Below, in pieces: positions 7,156-14,276 of a DNA stretch of 17,674 nt. The notes under the pieces were generated by a model. The model was not told the origin of the DNA and did no database searches. It saw only the letters and a program-made list of their open reading frames with translations. How positions within the stretch are numbered: the first letter of the stretch is position 1; every line of letters starts with the position of its first letter. Position numbers and translations under genes: made by a program. The DNA is taken from contig SVQJ01000014.1 in NCBI GenBank assembly GCA_015065395.1, positions 1-17,674 of the forward strand, given 5' to 3'. Source of the DNA: Oscillospiraceae bacterium. Lineage in GTDB: Bacteria > Bacillota > Clostridia > Oscillospirales > CAG-272.

Positions 7156-9681
7156 ATGAAAAAGCTGATTTCTTTTGCGCTATGTGCCGTGCTTCTTGTA
7201 AGCTCGCTCCTTTGTGCTCCTGTGGTCTCTGCCGCGCAAAACGGGCAGGATATTGACAGCCGTATTCCCATAGCTCTTGACAGCTCGGTAACGGTGCCTG
7301 CTTATTCCCAGGAGGAGATGTGGTTCTCCTTCACCCCCTCGCAAAGCGGTGCATACGTCTTTTATGCCGAGGGTCAGTGCGATACCGTGGGTTATATTTA
7401 TGACAGCCATCAGAACTGTCTTGATTATAATGATGATCACGCAGGTCTTAATTTTCGCACGGAGCATTATATGCTTGCAGGTGAGGAATATATCCTTAGA
7501 AGCCACACCTACGATCATTTAATGAGCGGCGTGTATAGGGTGACGGTTGCGAAGATTGAAACGGCAACTGCCGTCTCCTTTGAGGTTGATTGCTTTCAGG
7601 GTCAGATAGGCTTATCCTATGACCTAAATGTACAGTTCCATCCCCTGGACAAGGCAGTATATGAAGAAGAATATACCATCACCTCCTCCAATGAGGACGC
7701 GGTGATAGTTGATGCAAATAATATGGTGTATATCGTTGGAAGCGGATCCTCCGTGATGACGGTTACCACGGAGCTTGGTCTGACTGCAAGCTGCACGGTG
7801 GAGGCGGAGCCTGTCCAAGGTATATCCGCGGGGGAAATAAAGGAAATATCTGCGGATCACTTTATACAAAGCATCACATACGAGTTTATTCCCGAAGAGG
7901 ACGGAATATATGCTTTCGATCTTTCCTGTGCCGGTGGTTGGCACAGTCTGGAAGCTGCGATCATTTACGGCGGAGCGGAAATGAGCGAAACTGTTTTTTA
8001 TTCTGACAACAGAATAAAAGTTCAGGCGGAGCTTGAAGGCGGAGAAAAATACTATATCCCCTGCTATATCGAAAGCACGGGTCACAGTATATCTGCAAGG
8101 GGAAAGGTTTATAAATGCGTCAGTGCCGCAGGCATAGATGTGGCTGAAAGTGTATATACGGGCTATGTGGGAGACAGCGTTTATCCCGATATATTTTTCC
8201 TTCCCGAAAATGCGGCGTATGAGGGCTACACGGTTCTTATTGAAAACGAAAGCGTTGCAGTTTATGAGTTCGGCGAGATAGTTATAGTAGGAGAGGGAAC
8301 GACCTCTGCAACCGTCAGAAGCGAAAGCGGATTTGAAAAGAGCTTTACCGTTATCGGCAAGGATTATCCCGAGATCTTTGCGGGAGAGGTCGAGACCGTT
8401 GCGGCGGAGGATGGATATAATTATTTTGCAGGCTATAAATTCATCCCCAAAGAGAACGGAATATACGTTTTCTATTCCGATTCACAGGATTATTGCTATG
8501 CAGAGCTCTATGATTCCGACCTGAATCTGCTGGAAACATCTCAGATGAAGGGTGATGAGACCAATTTCCACCTGCAGTATGAGCTTAGCGCCGGTGAAAC
8601 ATATTATTATATGGCAAGAGGCGAAATGATACAGGGTGAAACCTATCAGGTAAAGCTTGAAAAAGGCGTGCCTGCAACGAAGGTAAGCATTCTGGAAGGA
8701 TCAGAGGTTATTGGCTTTAGCGGAGATTATTATGCTCCCACTGTTGAGTTTTCACCTGAAAATGCAATAATCGAGGATTATAATATAGTTTCTTCCAAAA
8801 ACAACGTGTTCCTTGTAGAAAACGGCGTGGGCGGATATTTTGCAAAAAAAGGCAGCGCCCGCCTCACCTTAACCTCCGACAGCGGACTTAGTACTTATAT
8901 TGACGTGGTAAGCATCGGTGATTATATAAGCGGAGAGATAGGTGAAGAGATAGTATTCGGACCCGAGCTGGTAACGGGAAGTGCCTGTATTGAGTTTATC
9001 CCTCAGGAGAGCGGCAGCTATATATTCTATTCATCGGGAAGCACGGATGTGTACGCTGCTATAACCGATTTCGGATATAACGTGCTTTGCGAAGATGACG
9101 ATTCCGGTGAAGAGTTGAATTTCAGCATGAAATATACGCTGAATGCCGGCGAGATCTATTATCTTTTCACGGATATTTACGGAAAAAATGAGGGATATTC
9201 CCTGATGGTGGATAGGGCAAACAAGCCTGAAGGGGTTGTGCTCAACGGTGGCCGCGATATCGTGCTTTCTGCAGATCAATATGTGGGGGACTACTATTTT
9301 ATAGAGATTTCCTATCGGCCGGAGGATACTGTGGATACAGTGATCTCGTGGGAGATAGAAGATGAGACCGTGGCGGAGCTTTTTGATTTTTACAGAGACG
9401 GTGCTATCATCTGTATTAATAAAGAGGGTGTAACCAGCATCACGGTCACCACTGAAAGCGGACTTACGGGAACTGTTATGCTTAAGGTGGGGGATTTCGG
9501 CATCCCCGGCGACCTGGACGGAGACGGTAATGTAAACGCGAAGGATATGAATATTTTGAAGCGTTATCTCTCGGGAACCTATAACGATTTCAATGTAAGC
9601 AATGCAGAGCTTACGGGTGAAGGTGTGGTTGATGCGAGGGATGCTAACGTCCTTACCAGAATTTTAACAGGACTTCTCTAA
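7156..9681 (+). CDS. Secreted multidomain protein with four PPC/Ig-like repeats and a C-terminal type I dockerin
   Basis: Predicted extracellular, non-catalytic protein of 841 residues that should attach to a cohesin, either on a scaffoldin or at the cell surface. A signal peptide (MKKLISFALCAVLLVSS) ends at VSA, about residue 26. Four repeats of about 184 residues follow, each a PPC-like beta domain (roughly 39-134, 226-320, 409-503, 592-687; pattern F-x-P-x-x-x-G-x-Y then L-x-A-G-E-x-Y) and an Ig-like/BIG2-type domain (138-216, 325-400, 507-585, 692-777; pattern T-x-x-S-G-L near the end). The dockerin is residues 785-841, with a canonical first calcium loop DLDGDGNVNAKD and a degenerate second one. 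I chose the ATG at 7156: GAAAGG at 7140-7145 is best spaced for it, and the signal peptide begins there. An ATG at 7150 (MNMKK) is the alternative. No catalytic motif was seen. It heads a probable four-gene operon. Confidence 0.9.
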   Translation: MKKLISFALCAVLLVSSLLCAPVVSAAQNGQDIDSRIPIALDSSVTVPAYSQEEMWFSFTPSQSGAYVFYAEGQCDTVGYIYDSHQNCLDYNDDHAGLNFRTEHYMLAGEEYILRSHTYDHLMSGVYRVTVAKIETATAVSFEVDCFQGQIGLSYDLNVQFHPLDKAVYEEEYTITSSNEDAVIVDANNMVYIVGSGSSVMTVTTELGLTASCTVEAEPVQGISAGEIKEISADHFIQSITYEFIPEEDGIYAFDLSCAGGWHSLEAAIIYGGAEMSETVFYSDNRIKVQAELEGGEKYYIPCYIESTGHSISARGKVYKCVSAAGIDVAESVYTGYVGDSVYPDIFFLPENAAYEGYTVLIENESVAVYEFGEIVIVGEGTTSATVRSESGFEKSFTVIGKDYPEIFAGEVETVAAEDGYNYFAGYKFIPKENGIYVFYSDSQDYCYAELYDSDLNLLETSQMKGDETNFHLQYELSAGETYYYMARGEMIQGETYQVKLEKGVPATKVSILEGSEVIGFSGDYYAPTVEFSPENAIIEDYNIVSSKNNVFLVENGVGGYFAKKGSARLTLTSDSGLSTYIDVVSIGDYISGEIGEEIVFGPELVTGSACIEFIPQESGSYIFYSSGSTDVYAAITDFGYNVLCEDDDSGEELNFSMKYTLNAGEIYYLFTDIYGKNEGYSLMVDRANKPEGVVLNGGRDIVLSADQYVGDYYFIEISYRPEDTVDTVISWEIEDETVAELFDFYRDGAIICINKEGVTSITVTTESGLTGTVMLKVGDFGIPGDLDGDGNVNAKDMNILKRYLSGTYNDFNVSNAELTGEGVVDARDANVLTRILTGLL
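7270..9486 (+). repeat. Four tandem protein-coding modules of about 184 codons
   Basis: Residues 39-777 of the dockerin protein consist of four diverged copies of one PPC-like plus Ig-like unit, with the PPC halves starting near residues 39, 226, 409 and 592. The copies share the same landmarks (for example YKFIPKENGIYVFY and IEFIPQESGSYIFY in copies 3 and 4; TTELGLTASC, SDSGLSTYI and TTESGLTGTV at Ig ends) but are too diverged at base level to be recent duplications. Confidence 0.75.
9508..9678 (+). other. Dockerin type I domain
   Basis: Residues 785-841 form two F-hand-like segments. Segment 1, DLDGDGNVNAKDMNILKRYL, has every expected calcium ligand (D, D, D, N, D at loop positions 1, 3, 5, 9, 12). 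Segment 2, ELTGEGVVDARDANVLTRIL, has Glu, Thr and Glu at positions 1, 3 and 5. Residues at positions 10-11, which usually set cohesin specificity, are Ala-Lys and Ala-Arg. Confidence 0.85.
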
Positions 9682-9702
9682 AGCAAAGAAAGGAACAGCA
9701 AA

Positions 9703-11790
9703 ATGAAAAAAACATATACGCTTAACGGATGCGATTACAGCTTTGAAAGCGAGACAGGCGCGCTTCTCTCCATCGAGCTTCCGGGAACGGCTCCCATGAT
9801 GCAGGATGGAAAGGGTCTTTTTGATCTGGCATGGCCTGTTCATCTGGAATACGATATTCAGAGAGCAAATCCCACTGCTGCGTACGGAAAAAATGCACCC
9901 TGCTTTGATTTTGACGGGGAAACGCTTGTTATCACATATAACAGCGTTCCATATACCATGCCCTGCGATGATGTGGAGGAATATAGGGGCGGAATATATG
10001 CAAGGGTCACCCTTAGGGCTCTTGAGGATAAAAGATCCGTGTCCATGCGTCTGTACGTAAAGAATAATTCAGAGGCTCAGATAGCTCAGATCCTTTTCCC
10101 CGATATGAACGGCATAGTTCCCACCCATGATGAAAAGCACGAGATTCTCACGATGATGGGCGGAAGCATGAAGCCCTTTGTACAGTTCAAAAACACAGCA
10201 AAGAGCCGTGAAACATTCTTTGCATGGACAGAGACTACCGCAGGAAAGATCATACGCGCAGGCGGTCTCCAGCAGAGAGCTTTTATCGGCAGATGGTATG
10301 ATATAGGAAGCCGAAAGGGAGGCTTCTCCATGTTCAGAAAGCATTGGGGCTGGGGTCCCGATGAAACAGAGCACATGGGATACGGCGAGCAGCTCTGGAT
10401 AAAGCTTGATAATAAAGTAAATAAGCTGCGCTTAGCATCTCTTCGCAACACAAAGATCGAAAAGGGCGGAGAATATGATTCCGGTGAATACGTGATCACT
10501 CCCCATTGCGGTGACTGGATCCGCGGTATCGGAGCTTATAAGGAATTTGCAAATTCCAATATAAAGAGAGTTGTTCCTGTGCCTCAGAGAGTAAAGGAGA
10601 TGCTGGGCTTCCGTACTATTTTCATGGCAAACGGATATCCCAAGCATCCCACCGATTATTCATGGAAATACGATGATTTTGAGACCATTGCTGATGATAT
10701 GATCGAGCACGGCCTTTATGATCTGAATGTGTGGGGCCAGTTTAACTGGAACCTCCCTTTCGGCAAGCACCGCTTCTACAGCGAATGGGGTGGCTTTGAT
10801 AATTGGAAGAAAAATGCAGATAAGATAAGAGAAAAGGGAATTATAATAACTCCTCTCGTTTCGTGGATATCAGCTTGGGAGGAGACCGCGCGCCACCTTG
10901 GTATAGAGAAGAGAAGCGGCTCCTGGGCGGAAACGCCTGAGGCCATCCCCATGTTTGCCGCTCCTTATTGTGACAGATGGGGTTGTTTTCAGATGCACGA
11001 CCACTCAAACGAGCAGTGGAAGCAGGAGATAAGAGAGGGCTTGCGTTTTCTTCGCGATGAGTGCGGATGCCACGATATCTGCTGGGATCAGTATGTTCTC
11101 GGAGATAATTCTGATGACAGCATCCACGATCTTATCAATGAATTCAGACTTGAAACTGAAGAAATGTATCCCGGCAGCGCATTCTCCAGCGAAAGCACCC
11201 TTTATTATGAATCGGATGTTGATAATACAGACTTTACCTGGAACTGGCTGTACTGGAATGAAAAGAGGGACTACCGTCCCTATCTTCACGTAATAGAGAC
11301 CTTGCGTCCCAATATGAACGTGGATTCCACTCCTCTTTATGTAAAGTATATATTCATGGATAATCTTATGATGAACGTATATCCTTCAAGACCCGAGGAG
11401 TATAACGGCAGTGCACTTATCAGCGAGTATCCGGAGTTTTCCGCGGCTGTAAAAACCTGCGGTGAGCTGAGAAAGAAGTATCTTTCCTATTTCACAGAGG
11501 GAACCATGATCTCGGATTGCGTCCTCAGCGACGATGCAAATTGCCGCCTTACGGGCTATCTTAAAAAGGAGGAGGAGAACATCCTTCTTATTGCCTGCAA
11601 GTATAACGATGAGGATACGGTCCTTTCTCTTGATCTTTCCGATTTTGTAAATGGTGATGAATTTGATGCCCGAATCGAAAACGAAGCGGGAGAAACGGTT
11701 TTTACCGGCAGGATCGGTAAAGCAGATAGTATTTCCTTCTCAGGTAAAGCAGAAGAGCTTTATATGATCGAGATAACAAAAGCTGTATGA
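9703..11790 (+). CDS. Glycoside-hydrolase-like protein (probable DUF6259-type TIM barrel), cytoplasmic
   Basis: A 695-residue protein without signal peptide, so it should act in the cytoplasm. Layout resembles GH36/GH31-type enzymes: an N-terminal beta-rich domain (1 to about 285), a central barrel (about 300-590) and a small beta domain at the C-terminus (about 610-695). The barrel carries aromatic, acidic motifs typical of sugar-binding clefts: LYDLNVWGQFNWNLPFGKH, ITPLVSWISAWEE, FQMHDHSNEQW, CHDICWDQYVLGD and AFSSESTLYYES. Asp462 (CWDQ) is the best nucleophile candidate and Glu497 (SSES) a candidate acid/base, by analogy only. From memory the pattern fits DUF6259 family proteins; I cannot confirm it, and substrate is unknown. 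An AAAGGAA site precedes the ATG. It lies 21 bases after the dockerin gene and its stop overlaps the next start, so it is part of that operon. Confidence 0.75.
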   Translation: MKKTYTLNGCDYSFESETGALLSIELPGTAPMMQDGKGLFDLAWPVHLEYDIQRANPTAAYGKNAPCFDFDGETLVITYNSVPYTMPCDDVEEYRGGIYARVTLRALEDKRSVSMRLYVKNNSEAQIAQILFPDMNGIVPTHDEKHEILTMMGGSMKPFVQFKNTAKSRETFFAWTETTAGKIIRAGGLQQRAFIGRWYDIGSRKGGFSMFRKHWGWGPDETEHMGYGEQLWIKLDNKVNKLRLASLRNTKIEKGGEYDSGEYVITPHCGDWIRGIGAYKEFANSNIKRVVPVPQRVKEMLGFRTIFMANGYPKHPTDYSWKYDDFETIADDMIEHGLYDLNVWGQFNWNLPFGKHRFYSEWGGFDNWKKNADKIREKGIIITPLVSWISAWEETARHLGIEKRSGSWAETPEAIPMFAAPYCDRWGCFQMHDHSNEQWKQEIREGLRFLRDECGCHDICWDQYVLGDNSDDSIHDLINEFRLETEEMYPGSAFSSESTLYYESDVDNTDFTWNWLYWNEKRDYRPYLHVIETLRPNMNVDSTPLYVKYIFMDNLMMNVYPSRPEEYNGSALISEYPEFSAAVKTCGELRKKYLSYFTEGTMISDCVLSDDANCRLTGYLKKEEENILLIACKYNDEDTVLSLDLSDFVNGDEFDARIENEAGETVFTGRIGKADSISFSGKAEELYMIEITKAV

Positions 11791-12713
11791 CCGAGGTAAT
11801 TCTCAGTAAGATCGCCGTTATGTTTATCATAATGGCGATCGGCTTTGTGTGCGGAAAGATCGGTTTGATCGATTCAAAGGGCAACAAGATATTGTCGAAT
11901 GTAACCTTGCTTCTTGTCAATCCCCTTGTTATGTTTGTTTCATACCAAAGGGAATATTCTTCTGCGATTGCCAAAAATCTATTCATATCTCTGGGCATAT
12001 CGGTTCTCGTGATGACCTTACAGATCGCTATTGCGGTGGTGCTCATCCCCAAAAAGAGAGATAATTCAGCAATAGAGCGATTAACGGTGATACTCACAAA
12101 CTGCGGGTTCATGGGAATTCCCCTTGTAGAAAGCGTTTTCGGCGGAGAGGGAGTTATTTATCTGTCCATGTATGTGACCGTATTCAATGTTGTGGCATGG
12201 ACCTACGGTATCTCTCAGATGACGGGCAAAGCATCGGCAAGGACCACTGTTAAAAATCTTTGCACTCCGGCGATATTTGCCATCGTGCTCGGACTCGTGT
12301 TCTACTTTTGCCGAATATCCCTTCCGAGTATAATCAAAGAGCCTTTGGAAACCATCGGAAATATGAATACGCCCATGGCAATGCTTGTTGCCGGAGCAAC
12401 CCTTTCGGGAACAAATATTGTAAAATGCCTTAAAAAGATCAGGGTATATATAATAACGGCAGTGCATCTTCTTGCGATCCCGTTGATCGCCGCCGCCATA
12501 CTGTATGTATTTTCAAAGCTGGGTATCTCCTCAGAGGTTTTGAGGGTGCTTTTGATCGCCATATCCTGCCCGTCGGCGGTGATAACCACAATGTTCTCAC
12601 ACCGATACGGAAAGGACAGTGTCTATGCCTCAGAGCTGTTTGCGGTGTCCACTTTGCTGTCGGCAGGGAGCATTCCCCTTGTGATGTGGCTGTTTTCCCT
12701 TATGGGAGTATGA
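11787..12713 (+). CDS. AEC (auxin efflux carrier) family permease
   Basis: Membrane carrier of 308 residues with about ten hydrophobic helices, in the AEC/bile-arsenite-riboflavin transporter superfamily. Known bacterial members move malate, malonate or related organic anions; substrate cannot be read from sequence here. Family marks are the N-terminal IGFVCGKIGLID segment after helix 1, the broken-helix motif LTNCGFMGIPLVESVFG near residues 108-124, and NMNTPMAMLVAGATLSG near 193-209, with the second-half counterpart SCPSAVITTMFSHRYG near 261-276. Its ATG shares four bases (ATGA) with the stop of the glycosidase-like gene and has no strong Shine-Dalgarno of its own, so translation is probably coupled to that gene. 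This suggests a shared task, such as exporting or importing an organic acid tied to glycoside breakdown; that is inference. Confidence 0.88.
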   Translation: MTEVILSKIAVMFIIMAIGFVCGKIGLIDSKGNKILSNVTLLLVNPLVMFVSYQREYSSAIAKNLFISLGISVLVMTLQIAIAVVLIPKKRDNSAIERLTVILTNCGFMGIPLVESVFGGEGVIYLSMYVTVFNVVAWTYGISQMTGKASARTTVKNLCTPAIFAIVLGLVFYFCRISLPSIIKEPLETIGNMNTPMAMLVAGATLSGTNIVKCLKKIRVYIITAVHLLAIPLIAAAILYVFSKLGISSEVLRVLLIAISCPSAVITTMFSHRYGKDSVYASELFAVSTLLSAGSIPLVMWLFSLMGV

Positions 12714-12735
12714 TAAAAGATAAGAGGATAAGTAA

Positions 12736-13278
12736 ATGTCGTTTCATCCCGTAAAACACTTTGCAACAATAACCCATCATCGCCATAAGGTGATTGCCAA
12801 TTGCAAAAGGGCGGGTATCCTTTGGCAGGGCCTGCGCCATGACCTTTCAAAATATTCTCCCATTGAGTTTTTCAAGGGTGCAAGATTTTACGCAGGGGAT
12901 CATAGCCCCAACGTTGAGGAAAGGAAAGCCAAGGGCTACTCCGAAGCCTGGCTGCATCATAAGGGCAGAAACCGCCACCATTTTGAATATTGGACGGATT
13001 ACTGCGCCGAAAAGCGTAAAGTAGTCCCCATAAAAATGCCTTTTCGCTATCTTGCGGAAATGTTCTGCGACAGAGTTGCGGCGAGTAAAATATATAAGGG
13101 TAAGGCGTATAAGAACAGCGACCCGATAGAGTATTTTGAAGGGGGAAGGGAAAACAGATTTATCCACCCCGAAACCTCCGATATGCTTGAAAAGCTTCTA
13201 CGTATGCTTGCAGAGGAGGGTGAAGACAAAACCTTTGCATATCTCAGAAAAATGATAAAAGAGAAAAAAGAGTATTAA
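12736..13278 (+). CDS. DUF5662 family protein with HD-hydrolase-like His/Asp pattern
   Basis: A soluble 180-residue protein of the Clostridia-typical DUF5662 family (recognised from HHRHKV, LRHDLSKYS, HHKGRNRHHFEYW and the closing IHPETSDMLEKLL). Databases sometimes label such proteins catalase, which nothing here supports. Conserved metal-ligand-type residues stand out: His14/15/17, the His35-Asp36 pair with Lys39, His74/75, His81/82 and Asp112 at the end of YLAEMFCDRVAA. That order (H, HD, H, D) is the pattern of HD-domain phosphohydrolases, so a metal-dependent hydrolase acting on a small phosphorylated or nucleotide substrate is a fair guess. An AAGAGG site precedes the ATG, which is 22 bases after the AEC gene; it is the last gene before the terminator at 13442. 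Confidence 0.85.
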   Translation: MSFHPVKHFATITHHRHKVIANCKRAGILWQGLRHDLSKYSPIEFFKGARFYAGDHSPNVEERKAKGYSEAWLHHKGRNRHHFEYWTDYCAEKRKVVPIKMPFRYLAEMFCDRVAASKIYKGKAYKNSDPIEYFEGGRENRFIHPETSDMLEKLLRMLAEEGEDKTFAYLRKMIKEKKEY

Positions 13279-13389
13279 AACGCTTTTGTCAAATCAGGGG
13301 TTGCAAAGGAGAAACGCTCGCTTTTTTGAAAAAAGATTGGAAAAAACTTTCAGATGGGTCTTGCTGAAAATAACAAGTCAAAAGGCGTC
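13279..13389. other. Intergenic block, possible interspersed-repeat remnant
   Basis: This A/T-rich stretch between the DUF5662 stop and the hairpin cluster has no credible gene. It includes CTTTTTTGAAAAAAG (a self-complementary run around 13320-13335) and the GGGGTTGCAAAGGAG string near 13296. Such strings recall intergenic repeats scattered in Oscillospiraceae genomes, but a single copy in this window cannot prove that. Confidence 0.3.
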
Positions 13390-13413
13390 GCCAAAGCAGA
13401 TCTCGGCTTTGGC
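13390..13413. repeat. Stem-loop, 8-bp stem
   Basis: GCCAAAGC (13390-13397) and GCTTTGGC (13406-13413) pair perfectly around an 8-base loop. It lies upstream of two further hairpins and has no U-tract, so it is not a terminator by itself. Confidence 0.5.
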
Positions 13414-13422
13414 TGAGGCTGA

Positions 13423-13437
13423 GGCACCCAAGGTGCC
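13423..13437. repeat. Stem-loop, 6-bp stem with 3-base loop
   Basis: GGCACC and GGTGCC pair around CAA, four bases before the large terminator hairpin. Together with the 13390 stem-loop it makes a row of three hairpins at the convergent gene ends. Confidence 0.45.
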
Positions 13438-13441
13438 ATAA

Positions 13442-13503
13442 CCAAAAAGAGGGAGACACACCCAAACGAATTAGCTCGTCTGGGTGTGTCTCCCTCTTTT
13501 TGG
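13442..13503. terminator. Bidirectional intrinsic terminator, 23-bp perfect stem
   Basis: Bases 13442-13464 and 13481-13503 are exact reverse complements. The 16-base loop can add a 4-bp ACGA/TCGT pairing after one mismatch. A5 near one outer end and T5 near the other give a U-run in either direction, and the core is G/C-rich. It lies between convergent operons: the plus-strand dockerin operon (stop at 13278) and the minus-strand ABC transporter (stop at 13527), so it should end both. Confidence 0.88.
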
Positions 13504-13526
13504 ACTTTTTGCCTTGCGGCATCCTT

Positions 13527-14276
13527 TTATATAACTTTAGAAAGAAAATCCTTAAGTCTTTCACTCTTGGGATGATTGAATATCTCGTCGGGAGTACCTT
13601 CTTCGATGATAATGCCCTCATCCATGAAGATAACTCTGGAAGCAACTTCCTTTGCAAATCCCATTTCGTGTGTGACCACCGCCATAGTCAGACCGTCGTT
13701 TGCAAGGCTTTTCATAACCTCAAGAACCTCACCGACCATTTCAGGGTCAAGAGCACTTGTAGGCTCATCAAAGAGCATAACTTCGGGCTCCATACAAAGC
13801 GCACGAACGATGGCAACTCTTTGCTTTTGGCCTCCGGAAAGCTGGCTTGGGTATGCACTTGCTCTGTCGGCAAGACCGACCTTTGTCAACAGATCCAGAG
13901 CTTTTTCTTCGGCCTCCTGCTTGCTTTTTTTCAAAAGGGTCATGGGAGCGCAGGTCATGTTTTTGAGAATGTTCATGTTAGGGAACAGGTTAAAATGCTG
14001 GAAAACCATTCCCATTCTCTGTCGGTGCAGATTAATATTGGTTTTGGGATCAGTAATGTCGACCCCGTCAAAGATAATGCTTCCTTCCGTAGGTATCTCA
14101 AGAAGGTTGAGAGAACGCAGAAAAGTTGATTTTCCGCTGCCGGAAGGGCCGATGATAACAACGACTTCGCCGCGCTGTATATCACAGTTGATACCGTCAA
14201 GTGCGCGCACCTTTCCATCGTTGTAGTGCTTTTTTAAGTCCCGTATACTGATAAGTGCGTTGTTTTCAGCGTTCAT
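13527..14276 (-). CDS. Polar amino acid ABC transporter, ATP-binding protein (GlnQ/HisP type)
   Basis: Cytoplasmic ATPase of 249 residues that powers import through the permease encoded upstream. All ABC signatures are intact: Walker A GPSGSGKST (43-51), Q-loop Gln93 in VFQHFNLFP, signature LSGGQKQR (146-153), Walker B VMLFDEPTSALD (Asp170, Glu171) and the switch His203 in VVTHEMGF. The VFQHFNLFPNMNILKN stretch is typical of the polar amino acid subfamily. I start it at the ATG at 14276, giving the usual family length; a TTG ten codons upstream lies before the AAAGGAG Shine-Dalgarno and is not a good start. The ATG falls inside the permease gene (11-base overlap), so the two are likely translated together. 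Substrate (Gln, Glu, Arg, His or cystine) cannot be told. Confidence 0.95.
   Translation of the reverse strand: MNAENNALISIRDLKKHYNDGKVRALDGINCDIQRGEVVVIIGPSGSGKSTFLRSLNLLEIPTEGSIIFDGVDITDPKTNINLHRQRMGMVFQHFNLFPNMNILKNMTCAPMTLLKKSKQEAEEKALDLLTKVGLADRASAYPSQLSGGQKQRVAIVRALCMEPEVMLFDEPTSALDPEMVGEVLEVMKSLANDGLTMAVVTHEMGFAKEVASRVIFMDEGIIIEEGTPDEIFNHPKSERLKDFLSKVI

Noticed and set aside
7270..9486. Tandem repeats within the dockerin gene as recent DNA duplication
   Set aside because: The four units align only at protein-pattern level; I saw no long stretch of shared bases between them.
13500..14226. Two long plus-strand open frames opposite the ABC ATPase gene
   Set aside because: The minus strand encodes a complete ABC ATPase with all motifs. 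The plus frames are shadows, and the first begins inside the terminator.
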